DNA of 64,000 nt from Chitiniphilus eburneus. Lineage in GTDB: Bacteria > Pseudomonadota > Gammaproteobacteria > Burkholderiales > Chitinibacteraceae. Within the stretch, counting starts at the first letter, position 1, and each line of letters opens with the position of its first letter. The position numbers and the translations under genes are program-made. The stretch covers positions 1 to 64,000 of the forward strand of contig NZ_SUMF01000005.1 in the NCBI RefSeq assembly GCF_005048205.1, written 5' to 3'. The notes under the pieces are model-generated. The model made no database searches. It was not told the origin of the DNA and saw only the letters and a program-made list of their open reading frames with translations. Below are positions 27,906 to 36,836 of the stretch, piece by piece.

Positions 27906-27926
27906 CTTTTTTGCGGCTCGCGTGGG

Positions 27927-28952
27927 TCAGAACTCGGTCTTCAGGCCGGCGATCAGGCGGCTGGTGTCCTCCCCCGGCGCGCCCACATAGTCATAGGCAT
28001 CGTCGGTCGGGCCGTAGCTGGCGTTTTCGTCGTTCCAGACATAGCGACCTTCCACATAGGCGATCGTCTGCTTGGACAAACCATAGGCATAGCGCGCGGC
28101 CATGGCCTGGGCACCGCTTTCGTCGAGATCGCCCTGGTCGCCGAGTTGCATATAGGTGAGATAGGCGCTGTGCTTGCCGCTGGCGTAGCTGCCTTGCGCG
28201 AACCACAGCTCCTGCTCGATCTCGGCGCCGCCTTGCGGGGTATGGGCCATCGACTTGTAGCCGACATTCACCCCAAGACCGTTCCCGAAATCGTAACCGC
28301 CGGCGATGAACCACGTCTGGCCGTCGAATTCGCTGGCGTTGCCGACGGCATCGTCATCGCTGCCGTCGATGCCTTTGCGTTGCTGGAATGCGCCATCGAC
28401 AAAAAAGCCGGCCTTGGCGAACTGCATGCCCAGATCGTAGCTGTAGTGGCTGCCGTCGCCCTGATCCAGGTCGTACAGCGCAAACACGGTCAGGCCGCTG
28501 AATTCGGGGCTGTCGTAGCGGATGGCGCTGCCGGGATACACATTCTGGCCGGGGGCGTATTCCGCCAGCAGGAACTTGGCGCCGGTGTCGGCGTAGCGGG
28601 CGTCGAGCAGGTCGTACAGTGGCGACTTCATCTTGCCCAGGCGCAGGGTGCCGGTTTCGCCCGTATAGCCGATCCACGCCTCCTTGCCGCCGAAGACCGC
28701 GGTCGCGTTGTCGGTGTAGTTGGTGATGCCTTGTTCCAGCCGCCAGATCACCTGGCCGCCGCCATCGAGCTGGTCGCTGCCGCCGATGCCGATGGTGACA
28801 TCATAGTCGGCGCGGGCCTGGGTCTGGTCGCCCAGATCGTTGACGCTGAGTGCGCCGTCGAACGAGCCGTCGAGCTGGACCTCGGCCTGGCCCGGGCTGG
28901 CGGCGAGCAGCAATGCGAGAGCGAGCGGGGCGGATAGCAGTAGCGGTTTCAT
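27927..28952 (-). CDS. Gram-negative porin, first of tandem pair
   Basis: A 341-residue outer-membrane beta-barrel of the Neisseria/betaproteobacterial trimeric porin family. It has a signal peptide (about residues 1-23, ending SPGQA), the RLGKMKSPLYDLLD segment of the constriction loop, and a C-terminal phenylalanine (GLKTEF) needed for barrel assembly. It is closely similar along its length to the next gene, so the pair arose by tandem duplication. The ATG at 28952 has AAGGAG upstream. A Fur-like operator lies 74-115 bp ahead, suggesting iron-dependent expression. Confidence 0.9.
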   Translation of the reverse strand: MKPLLLSAPLALALLLAASPGQAEVQLDGSFDGALSVNDLGDQTQARADYDVTIGIGGSDQLDGGGQVIWRLEQGITNYTDNATAVFGGKEAWIGYTGETGTLRLGKMKSPLYDLLDARYADTGAKFLLAEYAPGQNVYPGSAIRYDSPEFSGLTVFALYDLDQGDGSHYSYDLGMQFAKAGFFVDGAFQQRKGIDGSDDDAVGNASEFDGQTWFIAGGYDFGNGLGVNVGYKSMAHTPQGGAEIEQELWFAQGSYASGKHSAYLTYMQLGDQGDLDESGAQAMAARYAYGLSKQTIAYVEGRYVWNDENASYGPTDDAYDYVGAPGEDTSRLIAGLKTEF

Positions 28953-29025
28953 ATTGTTTGACATCTCCTTGTGACAGACATGGCGGCCCACCGCCGCCCG
29001 GTTTCCCGAGCTGGACTATGTGTGT

Positions 29026-29067
29026 AATTGAGATTCGTTATCATGATTAATGACAACAATTCTCAAT
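29026..29067. promoter_or_regulatory. Double Fur-box-like operator
   Basis: Two 19-bp stretches, ATTGAGATTCGTTATCATG (29027-29045) and AATGACAACAATTCTCAAT (29049-29067), each match the AATGATAATCATTCTCATT-type Fur box at roughly 14-15 positions. They face each other so that ATTGAGA and TCTCAAT form the outer arms. The position fits control of porin 1 on the minus strand or of a short plus-strand transcript. Confidence 0.55.
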
Positions 29068-29076
29068 GGAGATGTC

Positions 29077-29160
29077 GTGTCGAACAGCATGGCCCGGCGC
29101 ATGGGCATGAAGCTGGCCCAAAGAAAAACGGCGCCATACGACGCCGTTTTTCGGGGATGA
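29077..29160 (+). CDS. Possible 27-residue leaderless-domain peptide after the Fur-like site
   Basis: A GTG-started frame directly after the Fur-like operator, with GGAGAT four bases ahead. It encodes a short basic peptide (MSNSMARRMGMK at the start). It reads through the porin 2 terminator hairpin, which argues against a real gene or marks a truncated remnant of an iron-regulated gene. I recognise no family. Confidence 0.15.
   Translation: MSNSMARRMGMKLAQRKTAPYDAVFRG
29124..29151 (-). terminator. Rho-independent terminator of porin 2
   Basis: Stem AAAAACGGCG/CGCCGTTTTT with an eight-base loop, T run on the minus strand, 15 bp beyond the porin 2 stop. Confidence 0.8.
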
Positions 29161-29166
29161 AGCCGA

Positions 29167-30189
29167 TCAGAAGTTGGTCTTCAGCCCGGCCATCAGACGG
29201 CTGGTGTCCTCGCCCGGCGCGCCCATGTAATCGAGCGTGTCGTTGGTCGGGCCATAGGCCGAGTTCGCTTCGTTCATCACGTAGCGGCCTTCCACATAGG
29301 CGATCGACTGCTTGGACAGGCTGTAGTTGTAACGGGCCGACACGGCCTGCGCGCCGCTGTCGGAGACATCGCCGCGATCGCCCAACTGCATGTAGGTCAG
29401 GTAGGCGCCGTGCTTGCCGGCGGTGTAGCTGCCCTGGGCGAACCACAGGTCCTGATCGACCTTGCTGCCGCCGCTCGGGGTGTACTCCATCGACTTGTAG
29501 CCACCGTTCACGCCCAGGCCATTCTCGAAGTTGTAGCCGGCGCCGACATACCAGTTCTGGCTGTCGAACTCGCCAACGTTGCCCACGCTGTCGTCGTCGG
29601 TACCGTCCGCGCCCTTGCGCTGCTGATACGCGCCGGCGACGAACAGGCCGGCATTGCGGTACTGCGCGCCCACGTCATAGCCATAGTGGCCGCTGGTGCC
29701 TTCGTCCAGATCGTACAGGGCGGAGAAGTTGAAGCCGCCGAAGTTCGGGCTGTCGTAGCGGATGCCGCTGCCCGGACGGACGTTCTGGCCCAGGCCGTAC
29801 TCGGACACCAGGAACTTGGCGCCGGTGTCGGCGTAGCGGGCGTCGAGCATGTCGTACAGCGGCGACTTCATCTTGCCCAGGCGAACGAGGCCCATCTGAT
29901 CCTGCTCATAGCCGATCCATGCTTCCTTGCCGCCGAAGCGCGACTGGTCGTTGTCGGTGTAGTTGGTGACGCCCTGTTCCAGGCGCCACTTCACCTTGCC
30001 GCCGCCATCGAGTTGATCGCTGCCGCCGATACCGATGGTCGCGTCGTATTCGGCGCGCCCCTGATTCTGATCACCCATATCGTTGATGCTGACACCACCG
30101 TCGAACGAACCGTCGATATAGACTTCGGCGTGGGCCATGCCTGCGCCCAACAGCAGGGCTGCGGCCAGGGGGGTGAGCTTGAGCTTCAT
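29167..30189 (-). CDS. Gram-negative porin, second of tandem pair
   Basis: A 340-residue outer-membrane porin with signal peptide (about residues 1-21, ending GMAHA) and a C-terminal Phe (GLKTNF). Conserved blocks shared with the downstream paralogue include GKEAWIGY, RLGKMKSPLYDMLDARYADTG and the terminal YMGAPGEDTSRLMAGLK. AAGGAGACAACCTCT lies ahead of the ATG. It has its own terminator, so the two porins can be expressed independently; the sequence differences fall mostly in the predicted loops. Confidence 0.92.
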   Translation of the reverse strand: MKLKLTPLAAALLLGAGMAHAEVYIDGSFDGGVSINDMGDQNQGRAEYDATIGIGGSDQLDGGGKVKWRLEQGVTNYTDNDQSRFGGKEAWIGYEQDQMGLVRLGKMKSPLYDMLDARYADTGAKFLVSEYGLGQNVRPGSGIRYDSPNFGGFNFSALYDLDEGTSGHYGYDVGAQYRNAGLFVAGAYQQRKGADGTDDDSVGNVGEFDSQNWYVGAGYNFENGLGVNGGYKSMEYTPSGGSKVDQDLWFAQGSYTAGKHGAYLTYMQLGDRGDVSDSGAQAVSARYNYSLSKQSIAYVEGRYVMNEANSAYGPTNDTLDYMGAPGEDTSRLMAGLKTNF

Positions 30190-30410
30190 AGAGGTTGTCT
30201 CCTTTGCGTACGTCTGAGCGGCGGGGGCCGTTCATCGGAGGCAAGTCTACGGAGGGCAACCCCTTTGGGGAGTGGGCAATTTACCTGCGATTTTCGTGAT
30301 TTTTTCGTGAACTTGCCGTCAACTGCACGCATCGTATGCCTACGGTATGAGCCTTGCGCGCGTGTTATAGTCAGCGGCATTTATTGCAATGCAACATCGA
30401 GGAGCGGCGC

Positions 30411-31178
30411 ATGCGGCGGCGGGTGGTATTCAATCAGAAGGGCGGGGTGGGGAAATCGACCATCGTGGTCAACCTGGCTGCGGCGGCCGCGCAGGCGGGG
30501 CGGCGGGTACTGGTGGTGGATCTCGATCCCCAGGGCAACGCCAGCCACTACCTGCTGGGCGATGCGGCGCGCGAGGTGGAGCCGGCGCTCGACGCCTTCT
30601 TCGACCAGACCCTCAATTTCAGCCTGTACGCCAAGCCCGTGGCCGCCTTCGTGCATGCCACGCCACATGCGGGGCTGTCGGTGATCCCGTCCCATCCGGC
30701 CATCGCCGAATTGCAGGGCAAGCTGGAGGCCCGCTACAAGATCTACAAGCTGCGCGAATCGCTGGCCGAGCTGGAGGACGATTTCGACGAAGTCTGGATC
30801 GATACCCCGCCGGCACTCAATTTCTTCACGCTGTCCGCCTTGATTGCCGCCGACGGCTGCCTGATCCCCTTCGATTGCGACACCTTCTCGCGCGACGCGC
30901 TGCTGTCGCTGATGGCGCGCGTGGAGGAAATCCGCGTCGATCACAATCCGGCACTGGCGGTGGAAGGCATCGTGGTCAACCAGTTCCAGCCGCGCGCCAG
31001 CCTGCCCACCCGCCTGGTGGATGCGCTGAAGGAGCAGGGGCTGCCGGTGTTGCCGACGTATCTGTCCAGCTCGGTGAAGGTGCGCGAATCGCACGAACGC
31101 GCCACGCCGCTGGTGTGGCTGGATCCCCGCCACAAGCTGGCGAACGAGTTCCGCGCACTCTACGCCGCGCTGCCCTGA
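30411..31178 (+). CDS. ParA/MinD-family ATPase (orphan)
   Basis: A 255-residue P-loop ATPase. It carries the deviant Walker A motif KGGVGKST at residues 10-17, DLDPQGNAS (switch I) and DEVWIDTPP (Walker B region). The fold is that of ParA proteins that move cargo on the nucleoid. No ParB, DNA site or plasmid replication gene lies next to it, so chromosome segregation is not supported; positioning of a chemotaxis, pilus or other complex is equally possible. GAGGAG precedes the ATG at 30411. It is followed by a signalling protein on the same strand. Confidence 0.85.
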   Translation: MRRRVVFNQKGGVGKSTIVVNLAAAAAQAGRRVLVVDLDPQGNASHYLLGDAAREVEPALDAFFDQTLNFSLYAKPVAAFVHATPHAGLSVIPSHPAIAELQGKLEARYKIYKLRESLAELEDDFDEVWIDTPPALNFFTLSALIAADGCLIPFDCDTFSRDALLSLMARVEEIRVDHNPALAVEGIVVNQFQPRASLPTRLVDALKEQGLPVLPTYLSSSVKVRESHERATPLVWLDPRHKLANEFRALYAALP

Positions 31179-31302
31179 GCCAGCCCCGGCATTCGGCCGT
31201 CGCACACGGGGCCGATGTGGATTCACCGGAGGGAAAGCGGTTTCCAGCCCGCATGGCGGGGCGGTATAGTGACCGGCGGGTAAGCTTTCAGGGGAAAACG
31301 AG

Positions 31303-32205
31303 ATGGGGAGTGAGGCGCCGAAGGGCCGGGTGCTGGTAGTCGATGACGAACCGTTCAACCTGGAAATCCTGACCGAGCACCTGCAGGACGCCGGCTACGA
31401 GGTGGTGTCGGCCGAGGACGGCGCGGCCGCCTGGGACGTACTGTCGGCGGATCGTCGCTTCGATACCATCCTGCTCGATCGCATGATGCCGCGCATGGAC
31501 GGCATGGCGCTGCTGGCGCGCCTGAAGCAGCAGCCCGAGCTGTCCGAAGTGCCGGTCATCATGCAGACCGCCGTCGGCGCCGCCGAGAATGTGCGGGAAG
31601 GCCTGGCGGCGGGCGCGTACTACTACCTGATCAAACCGTTCCAGCGCGACATGCTGCTGGCCATCGTGGCGGCGGCCGTCAGTTCCAGCAAGGAACGGCG
31701 GCAACTGGAAGCGCAGATCGCCGAGCACGTCAGCGGCTACCAACTGCTGCAACATGGCATGTTCCGCTTCCGCACCCTGATCGAAGCCCGCCAGCTCACG
31801 CTGTTGCTGTCGCAGACCTGCCCCGATCCGCGCCGCGTGGCGCTGGGCTTGTCCGAGCTGCTGGTCAACGCGGTCGAGCACGGTAACCTGGGCATCAGTT
31901 ATTCCGAAAAGACCCGCTTGCTGCAACAGGGGCGCTGGCAGGAAGAGGTGGAAACCCGGCTGACCGATGCGCGCTATGCGGCGCGCGTGGTGAGCGCCGA
32001 GTTCCTGCGCGAGGATGGCGCGGTGCGCTTCACCATTCGCGACGAAGGCGATGGCTTCGACTGGAAGCCTTTCCTGGAATTCGCGCCGGAGCGCGCCTTC
32101 GATCCCCACGGGCGCGGCATCTCCATGGCGCGCATGCTGTCGTTCGACTCGGTGGAATACCAGGGGCGCGGCAATCTGGTGGTGGCGCGGGTGAAGACAC
32201 ACTGA
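31303..32205 (+). CDS. Response regulator with RsbW-like ATPase output domain
   Basis: A 300-residue protein. The receiver domain is at residues 1-125: VVDDE acidic pocket, phospho-acceptor Asp in ILLDRMMPRMDG, and KPF lysine. It is joined to a HATPase_c (GHKL) domain at about 170-300: LSELLVNAVEHGN (N-box), IRDEGDGFDW (G1) and HGRGISMARML (G2). No dimerisation/phosphotransfer helix with a His is visible, so it resembles anti-sigma-factor serine kinases more than histidine kinases. It probably couples an incoming phosphate signal to a partner-switching system. No sigma factor or STAS antagonist is adjacent. Confidence 0.88.
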   Translation: MGSEAPKGRVLVVDDEPFNLEILTEHLQDAGYEVVSAEDGAAAWDVLSADRRFDTILLDRMMPRMDGMALLARLKQQPELSEVPVIMQTAVGAAENVREGLAAGAYYYLIKPFQRDMLLAIVAAAVSSSKERRQLEAQIAEHVSGYQLLQHGMFRFRTLIEARQLTLLLSQTCPDPRRVALGLSELLVNAVEHGNLGISYSEKTRLLQQGRWQEEVETRLTDARYAARVVSAEFLREDGAVRFTIRDEGDGFDWKPFLEFAPERAFDPHGRGISMARMLSFDSVEYQGRGNLVVARVKTH

Positions 32206-32226
32206 GCGCTGCGATATGCAGCAACG

Positions 32227-32254
32227 AAACGGCCACCCGGAGGTGGCCGTTTTG
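32227..32254 (+). terminator. Rho-independent terminator after the receiver-ATPase gene
   Basis: Stem AACGGCCACC/GGTGGCCGTT followed by TT on the plus strand, between convergent genes. Confidence 0.75.
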
Positions 32255-32396
32255 CTTGGAGAACGTGCCGGATGCACGCATCGTTGACCCGCGCCACCCA
32301 GCGCGCATAGCGAGGCCCCCGCTCACCCACCCCGGAAAGTCTTCGACTTCGTGGGGGCGCCCCTATTCGTCGCCGCCGGCCCGTGTGCGCCAGGCG

Positions 32397-33455
32397 CTAC
32401 CTCAGGATTTCGCTCAGCGCCTTGACCAGTGCCTCGCACTCCGCGTCGTTACCGATGCTGATGCGCAGGAACTGCTCGATACGCGGCGCCTTGAAGTGCC
32501 GTACCAGGATGGCGCGCTGGCGCAGCGCGGCGGCCAGCTCGCCCGCATCGCGTTGCGGATGGCGTGCGAATACGAAGTTGGCGGCGGACGGCAGCACGTC
32601 GAACCCCAGCTCCTGCAAGTCCTCGATCAGCCATTCGCGGCTGGCGATCACCTTGGCGCGCGCCTCCTGGAAGTAGGCTTCGTCCTCGAACGAGGCAATG
32701 GCGCCCAGTTGCGCGGGGCGATCCAGCGGATAGGAATTGAAGCTGTTCTTCACCCGCTCCAGCCCCTCGATCAAATCGGGGTGGCCGACGGCAAAGCCCA
32801 CGCGCAGGCCAGCCAGCGAACGCGATTTGGACAGCGTCTGCACCACCAGCAGGTTGGGGTGGCGCTGTACCAGCGCGATGGCGCTGTCGCCGCCGAAGTC
32901 GATGTACGCCTCGTCCACCACGACCACCACATCGGGCAGGCGCGTCAGCAGCGCTTCGATGTCCGCCAGGCCCAACAGCCGACCGGTCGGCGCGTTGGGG
33001 TTGGGGAAGATCACCGCGCCGGCGTCCGCGTCGTAGTCGTTCACATCGATGCGGTAGGCCTCGTCCACGGGCACCGCGCGGTAGCTGATGTCGTACAGGC
33101 CGCAGTACACCGGATAGAAGCTGTAACTGATATCGGGGAAATACAGCGGGCGGTCATGCTTGAGCAGCGCCATGAAGGCATGCGCCAGCACCTCGTCCGA
33201 ACCGTTGCCGACGAATACGTGCGCCGGGGTCAGATCATGGTAGCGGGCGATGGTGGCCTTGAGATCGTCGGCATTGGGATCGGGATACAGCCGCAATGGG
33301 TCGGCCGCGGCATCCTTCAGCGCCGCCAACACCCGGGGCGACGGCCCATACGGGTTTTCGTTGGTGTTGAGCTTGATCAGATTGGTGATCTTGGGTTGCT
33401 CGCCCGGCACATATGGGGTCAGGCGGACGACGACGGGACTCCAGAATTTGCTCAT
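32397..33455 (-). CDS. hisC: Histidinol-phosphate aminotransferase
   Basis: A 352-residue class I/II PLP enzyme of histidine synthesis. Seen are [39 protein letters not shown] and the PLP-lysine motif [15 protein letters not shown]. The C-terminal [17 protein letters not shown] matches HisC. It stands alone, not in a his operon, so it may be a second copy (HisC-type enzymes also act on tyrosine/phenylalanine). It is convergent with the receiver-ATPase gene. Confidence 0.92.
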   Translation of the reverse strand: MSKFWSPVVVRLTPYVPGEQPKITNLIKLNTNENPYGPSPRVLAALKDAAADPLRLYPDPNADDLKATIARYHDLTPAHVFVGNGSDEVLAHAFMALLKHDRPLYFPDISYSFYPVYCGLYDISYRAVPVDEAYRIDVNDYDADAGAVIFPNPNAPTGRLLGLADIEALLTRLPDVVVVVDEAYIDFGGDSAIALVQRHPNLLVVQTLSKSRSLAGLRVGFAVGHPDLIEGLERVKNSFNSYPLDRPAQLGAIASFEDEAYFQEARAKVIASREWLIEDLQELGFDVLPSAANFVFARHPQRDAGELAAALRQRAILVRHFKAPRIEQFLRISIGNDAECEALVKALSEILR

Positions 33456-33531
33456 GGTGGCTCTTGGGCAGGGATGCGCGCCGGGGATCGGCGCGGCGTT
33501 TCATCTTAATGGCTTCAACGCCGTTTGCCGG

Positions 33532-34233
33532 TTACGCGGCGTACAGCACGAATACGGTCGGGCGCTTGTTCAACGATGGGCGTTCGCCATGCTTCCATTG
33601 CGTGATGGTACGGGTCGCAATCCATTCGCCGGCGGCGGTCAGATCGCATGCCACCGTCAATTGCGTATTGGGGCGGCAGGCGGCCAGCAGTGCGGCGAAC
33701 AGCGCCTCGTTGCGATAAGGGGTTTCGATGAACAACTCGGCCTGCTGCTGCTTGGATGATTCCTGCTCCAGCTTGCGGATCGCCTCGGCACGCCCCGGTT
33801 CCTGCGCTGGCAGATAACCATTGAAGCGGAACTTCTGGCCATTGGCGCCGGCCGCCATCAGTGCCAGCAGGATCGACGATGGCCCCACCAATGGCGCAAC
33901 CCGGATGCCGCGCGCGTGCGCCAGCCTGATCAGGTTGGCGCCGGGGTCGGCGATGCCGGGGCAACCGGCTTCGCTCATCAGGCCGACGTCGTTGCCGGCC
34001 AGCAGGGCGGCCAGCTCGGCATCGCGGGTGTGTTCGTTCAATTCGCCCATCCACAGCGAGCGCAGCTCGTGCGGGGTTTCGAACTGCTTGAGGACGGCGC
34101 GCGCGGTCTTGGCGTTTTCGACCACGAAATGCGTCAGCCGGCGCGCGATGTGCAGGACATCGGCCGGCAGGATGGCATCCAGGCGATCGCCACCCATCGG
34201 AACCGGAATCAGATAGAGCGTGCCGTGACTCAT
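33532..34233 (-). CDS. SAM-dependent methyltransferase, RsmI-like
   Basis: A 233-residue tetrapyrrole-methylase-fold protein related to the 16S rRNA methyltransferase RsmI but about 50 residues shorter. Family motifs: GTLYLIPVPMG at the N-terminus, GLMSEAGCPGIADPG and PLVGPSSILLALMAAG. In RsmI the corresponding start is LYIVATPIGN, so this is a divergent subgroup and its target is not certain. It overlaps maf by four bases, suggesting co-translation. Confidence 0.8.
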   Translation of the reverse strand: MSHGTLYLIPVPMGGDRLDAILPADVLHIARRLTHFVVENAKTARAVLKQFETPHELRSLWMGELNEHTRDAELAALLAGNDVGLMSEAGCPGIADPGANLIRLAHARGIRVAPLVGPSSILLALMAAGANGQKFRFNGYLPAQEPGRAEAIRKLEQESSKQQQAELFIETPYRNEALFAALLAACRPNTQLTVACDLTAAGEWIATRTITQWKHGERPSLNKRPTVFVLYAA

Positions 34234-34826
34234 AGCAGGGCCACTCCCTCGGCGCGCAGCATGTCGCACAGCGCGATCAGCGGCAGGCCGACGATTGCCG
34301 CCGGATCGCGGTTTTCCAGCGCGGCGATCATCACCGTGCCCAGGCCCTCCGTCTTGGCGCTGCCGGCGCAGTCGTACGGCTGTTCGCGGCGCAGATAGGC
34401 CTCGATCTCCGCGTCGGTGTAATCGCGCATGGTGACGCCGGTGACATCCACGTGGGTGTGCGTGACGCCGCTGGCGCTGTTATGCAACGCCACGGCGGTA
34501 TGGAAATCGATGCGGCGCCCGCGCATTGCGCGCAGTTGCGTCACCGCGCGCTCGTGCGTGCCCGGTTTGCCCAGTTGCTCGCCATCGAGCAGCGCCACCT
34601 GGTCGGAACCGATCAACAGTGCGGCGGGGTAGCGCGCGGCCAGTGCCTGGGCCTTGGCCACGGCCAGCCGCAGGCTGGTGGCGGCCGCGCTTTCCCCGGG
34701 CAGCGGGGTTTCGTCGACGTCCGGGGCGGCGACGTCGAACGGCAGCCCCAGGCGGGCGAGCAGTTCGCGGCGATAGGGCGAGGTGGAAGCGAGCACCAGG
34801 CTCGGCGAAGAGGCTTGTTTTTGCAT
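34230..34826 (-). CDS. maf: Maf-family nucleoside triphosphate pyrophosphatase
   Basis: A 198-residue house-cleaning pyrophosphatase. It shows LVLASTSPYRRELLARLGLPF at the N-terminus, the catalytic Asp region IGSDQVALLDG, and GKPGTHERAVTQLRAMRGR. The YDCAGSAKTEGLG motif points to the YceF subgroup, which acts on m7GTP. As in many proteobacteria it lies back to back with yceD-rpmF. Confidence 0.92.
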   Translation of the reverse strand: MQKQASSPSLVLASTSPYRRELLARLGLPFDVAAPDVDETPLPGESAAATSLRLAVAKAQALAARYPAALLIGSDQVALLDGEQLGKPGTHERAVTQLRAMRGRRIDFHTAVALHNSASGVTHTHVDVTGVTMRDYTDAEIEAYLRREQPYDCAGSAKTEGLGTVMIAALENRDPAAIVGLPLIALCDMLRAEGVALL

Positions 34827-34860
34827 GGAAAATCGATCAGAGGGACGGCGAAGAAAGGCT

Positions 34861-34890
34861 TTGACACGGTTTGCGGCGGAATTGTATCAT
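34861..34890 (+). promoter_or_regulatory. Sigma-70 promoter of the yceD-rpmF-fab operon
   Basis: Consensus -35 TTGACA (34861-34866), 18-bp spacer and -10 TATCAT (34885-34890). The start of transcription would fall near 34897, about 23 nt ahead of yceD. Confidence 0.7.
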
Positions 34891-34919
34891 GCGCGGTTTC
34901 CGCTTCGTCCGACCAGGGT

Positions 34920-35444
34920 ATGACCGTTATCCATAGCGCCGATTTCGCCAGGGAAAAACAGTCGCTCGCGGGCGAAGTCGACGTGAGCGCGTTGTCCCGC
35001 CTGCACGATCAACTGGCTGATCGCGAGGGCCGGCTGGCATGGCGCCTGGCGGGCGGTGTGGATCGCCTGGCGCGTCCGGTGTTGCATCTGGCGGTATCGG
35101 GCGAGCTGCATCTGGTGTGCCAGCGTTGCCTCAAGGCGATGACGTGGCCGGTGGCGGTGCAGACCGAGCTGACCCAGTTTCTCGACGAGGCCACGCTGGA
35201 CGAGGCCGAAGCGCAGGACGAGGACCTGGAAGGCATATTGGTCGATGCCGCGCTGGACGTCGAAGCGCTGGTGGAAGAAGAAGTATTGCTGGCTGTTCCC
35301 TTCGCGCCGAGGCACGACGCCTGCGGGGGAACGACCGCAACGGCCACGATGGCCGATGAACCGAATCCGTCGGCCGGCAAGGCCGACAAACCGAATCCGT
35401 TTGCAGTCCTGGCGACTTTGAAAACCAGGAAAGCGGAAGACTAA
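34920..35444 (+). CDS. yceD: YceD/DUF177 family protein
   Basis: A 174-residue protein of the DUF177 family, almost always upstream of rpmF; involved in 23S rRNA accumulation in related organisms. The zinc-like CxxC region appears as [12 protein letters not shown]. An acidic segment ([21 protein letters not shown]) and the family motif PFAPRHDAC follow. It starts the yceD-rpmF-plsX-fab operon. Confidence 0.88.
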   Translation: MTVIHSADFAREKQSLAGEVDVSALSRLHDQLADREGRLAWRLAGGVDRLARPVLHLAVSGELHLVCQRCLKAMTWPVAVQTELTQFLDEATLDEAEAQDEDLEGILVDAALDVEALVEEEVLLAVPFAPRHDACGGTTATATMADEPNPSAGKADKPNPFAVLATLKTRKAED

Positions 35445-35476
35445 CTCATCGATACTGGTTTTCAAGGAGCTTTATC

Positions 35477-35656
35477 ATGGCAGTTCAACAGAACAAGAAG
35501 TCCCCGTCCAAGCGCGGCATGCATCGCGCCCACGACTTCCTGACCGCCCCGGCCCTGGCTGTCGAGCCGACCACCGGCGAAGCGCATCTGCGTCACCACA
35601 TCAGCCCGAACGGCTACTATCGTGGCCGCCGCGTGATCAAGGCCAAGGGCGAGTAA
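35477..35656 (+). CDS. rpmF: 50S ribosomal protein L32
   Basis: A 59-residue protein: [20 protein letters not shown] at the start and a C-terminus of [15 protein letters not shown]. This is the cysteine-free type of L32, as in many proteobacteria. AAGGAG lies 8 bp upstream of the ATG. It sits between yceD and plsX. Confidence 0.97.
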   Translation: MAVQQNKKSPSKRGMHRAHDFLTAPALAVEPTTGEAHLRHHISPNGYYRGRRVIKAKGE

Positions 35657-35677
35657 GTTCGCTCGGCTATAAATACC

Positions 35678-35733
35678 TTCATAACCATACGGTTATGAAA
35701 ACGGCGCAAGTGGGAGATCCCCCTTGCGCCGTT
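35678..35733 (+). other. Two adjacent perfect hairpins between rpmF and plsX
   Basis: The first is TTCATAACC/GGTTATGAA with loop ATAC (35678-35699). The second is AACGGCGCAAG/CTTGCGCCGTT with a 12-nt loop (35700-35733). They lie within the operon and lack a strong T run, so they look like an attenuator or RNA-processing site separating ribosomal from lipid gene expression. Confidence 0.6.
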
Positions 35734-35762
35734 CGCCATTCTGGACAACCCCCAGGAAACTC

Positions 35763-36800
35763 ATGGATATCACCGTAGCAGTCGACGCCATGGGCGGCGA
35801 CCATGGCACCCATGTCACCGTGCCCGCCGCGCTGCGTTTTCTGGATGACCATCCAGACGTCAACGTCGTGCTGGTGGGCCTGCCGGATGCCATTGAGGCA
35901 GAGCTCAAGGCGCGCCGTCGTCAGAGCGGCCCCCGTCTGCGTGTCCACGCCGCGACCGAAGTCGTCAGCATGGACGAATCCCCGCAATCGGCCTTGAAGA
36001 ACAAGAAGAATTCGTCGATGCGGGTGGCGATCAATCTGGTGAAGAGCGGCGAGGCCCATGCCTGCGTATCCGCCGGCAATACCGGCGCGCTGATGGCGAC
36101 GGCCCGCTTCGTGCTCAAGACCATCCGCGGTATCGAACGCCCGGCCATCGCCAAGATGCTGCCCACCCGCAGCGGCGGCGAAACCTGTGTGCTCGACCTG
36201 GGCGCCAATGTCGATTGCACGCCGGAACACCTGCTGCAATTCGCCATCATGGGGTCGGCCCTGTTCTCCGCCGTGAAGCACAAGGCGCAGCCCAGCGTTG
36301 GCCTGCTCAATGTCGGCGAGGAGGAAATGAAGGGCAATGGCCTGGTGAAGGAATCGGGCGAACTGCTCCGCGCCAGCCAGCTCAATTTCGTCGGCAATGT
36401 CGAAGGCGACGACCTTTTCAGCGGCGCGGTGGACGTGGTGGCTTGCGACGGGTTTTCGGGCAATGTCGCGCTCAAATCATCCGAAGGGCTGGCCAAGATG
36501 CTGTCGGACTTCCTGCGCGAAGAGTTCGTGCGCAACTGGTGGAGCAAGCTGCTGGCCGGGCTGGCCTACCCGGTGCTGCGCCGATTCAAGAAGCGGGTCG
36601 ATCCACGGCGGTACAATGGCGCATCACTTCTGGGGCTGAACGGTATCGTGGTAAAAAGCCACGGCGGTGCCGACCGGATGGCGTTCTACTGGGCGCTCAA
36701 GCAGGCCGTGGAAGAAGCGCGTGCCGGCGTGGCCCAGCGGATCGCCGACCAGGTGCAGCAACAGCTGGCCGTGGCGGGAAGCCCGGCCGAGGCCGGTTGA
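35763..36800 (+). CDS. plsX: Phosphate acyltransferase PlsX
   Basis: A 345-residue enzyme converting acyl-ACP to acyl-phosphate for phosphatidic acid synthesis. Motifs: [63 protein letters not shown] and GVVVKSHGG-like [13 protein letters not shown]. The ATG at 35763 gives the standard N-terminus. Confidence 0.96.
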   Translation: MDITVAVDAMGGDHGTHVTVPAALRFLDDHPDVNVVLVGLPDAIEAELKARRRQSGPRLRVHAATEVVSMDESPQSALKNKKNSSMRVAINLVKSGEAHACVSAGNTGALMATARFVLKTIRGIERPAIAKMLPTRSGGETCVLDLGANVDCTPEHLLQFAIMGSALFSAVKHKAQPSVGLLNVGEEEMKGNGLVKESGELLRASQLNFVGNVEGDDLFSGAVDVVACDGFSGNVALKSSEGLAKMLSDFLREEFVRNWWSKLLAGLAYPVLRRFKKRVDPRRYNGASLLGLNGIVVKSHGGADRMAFYWALKQAVEEARAGVAQRIADQVQQQLAVAGSPAEAG

Positions 36801-36836
36801 TCCGGGCCGCACAAATTCACCTCAAGAGAGGCTGTC

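Noticed and set aside
29077-29160. HemP-like small iron gene after the Fur-like box
   Set aside because: The peptide lacks the HemP core residues and runs into the porin 2 terminator, so it is kept only as a low-confidence frame.
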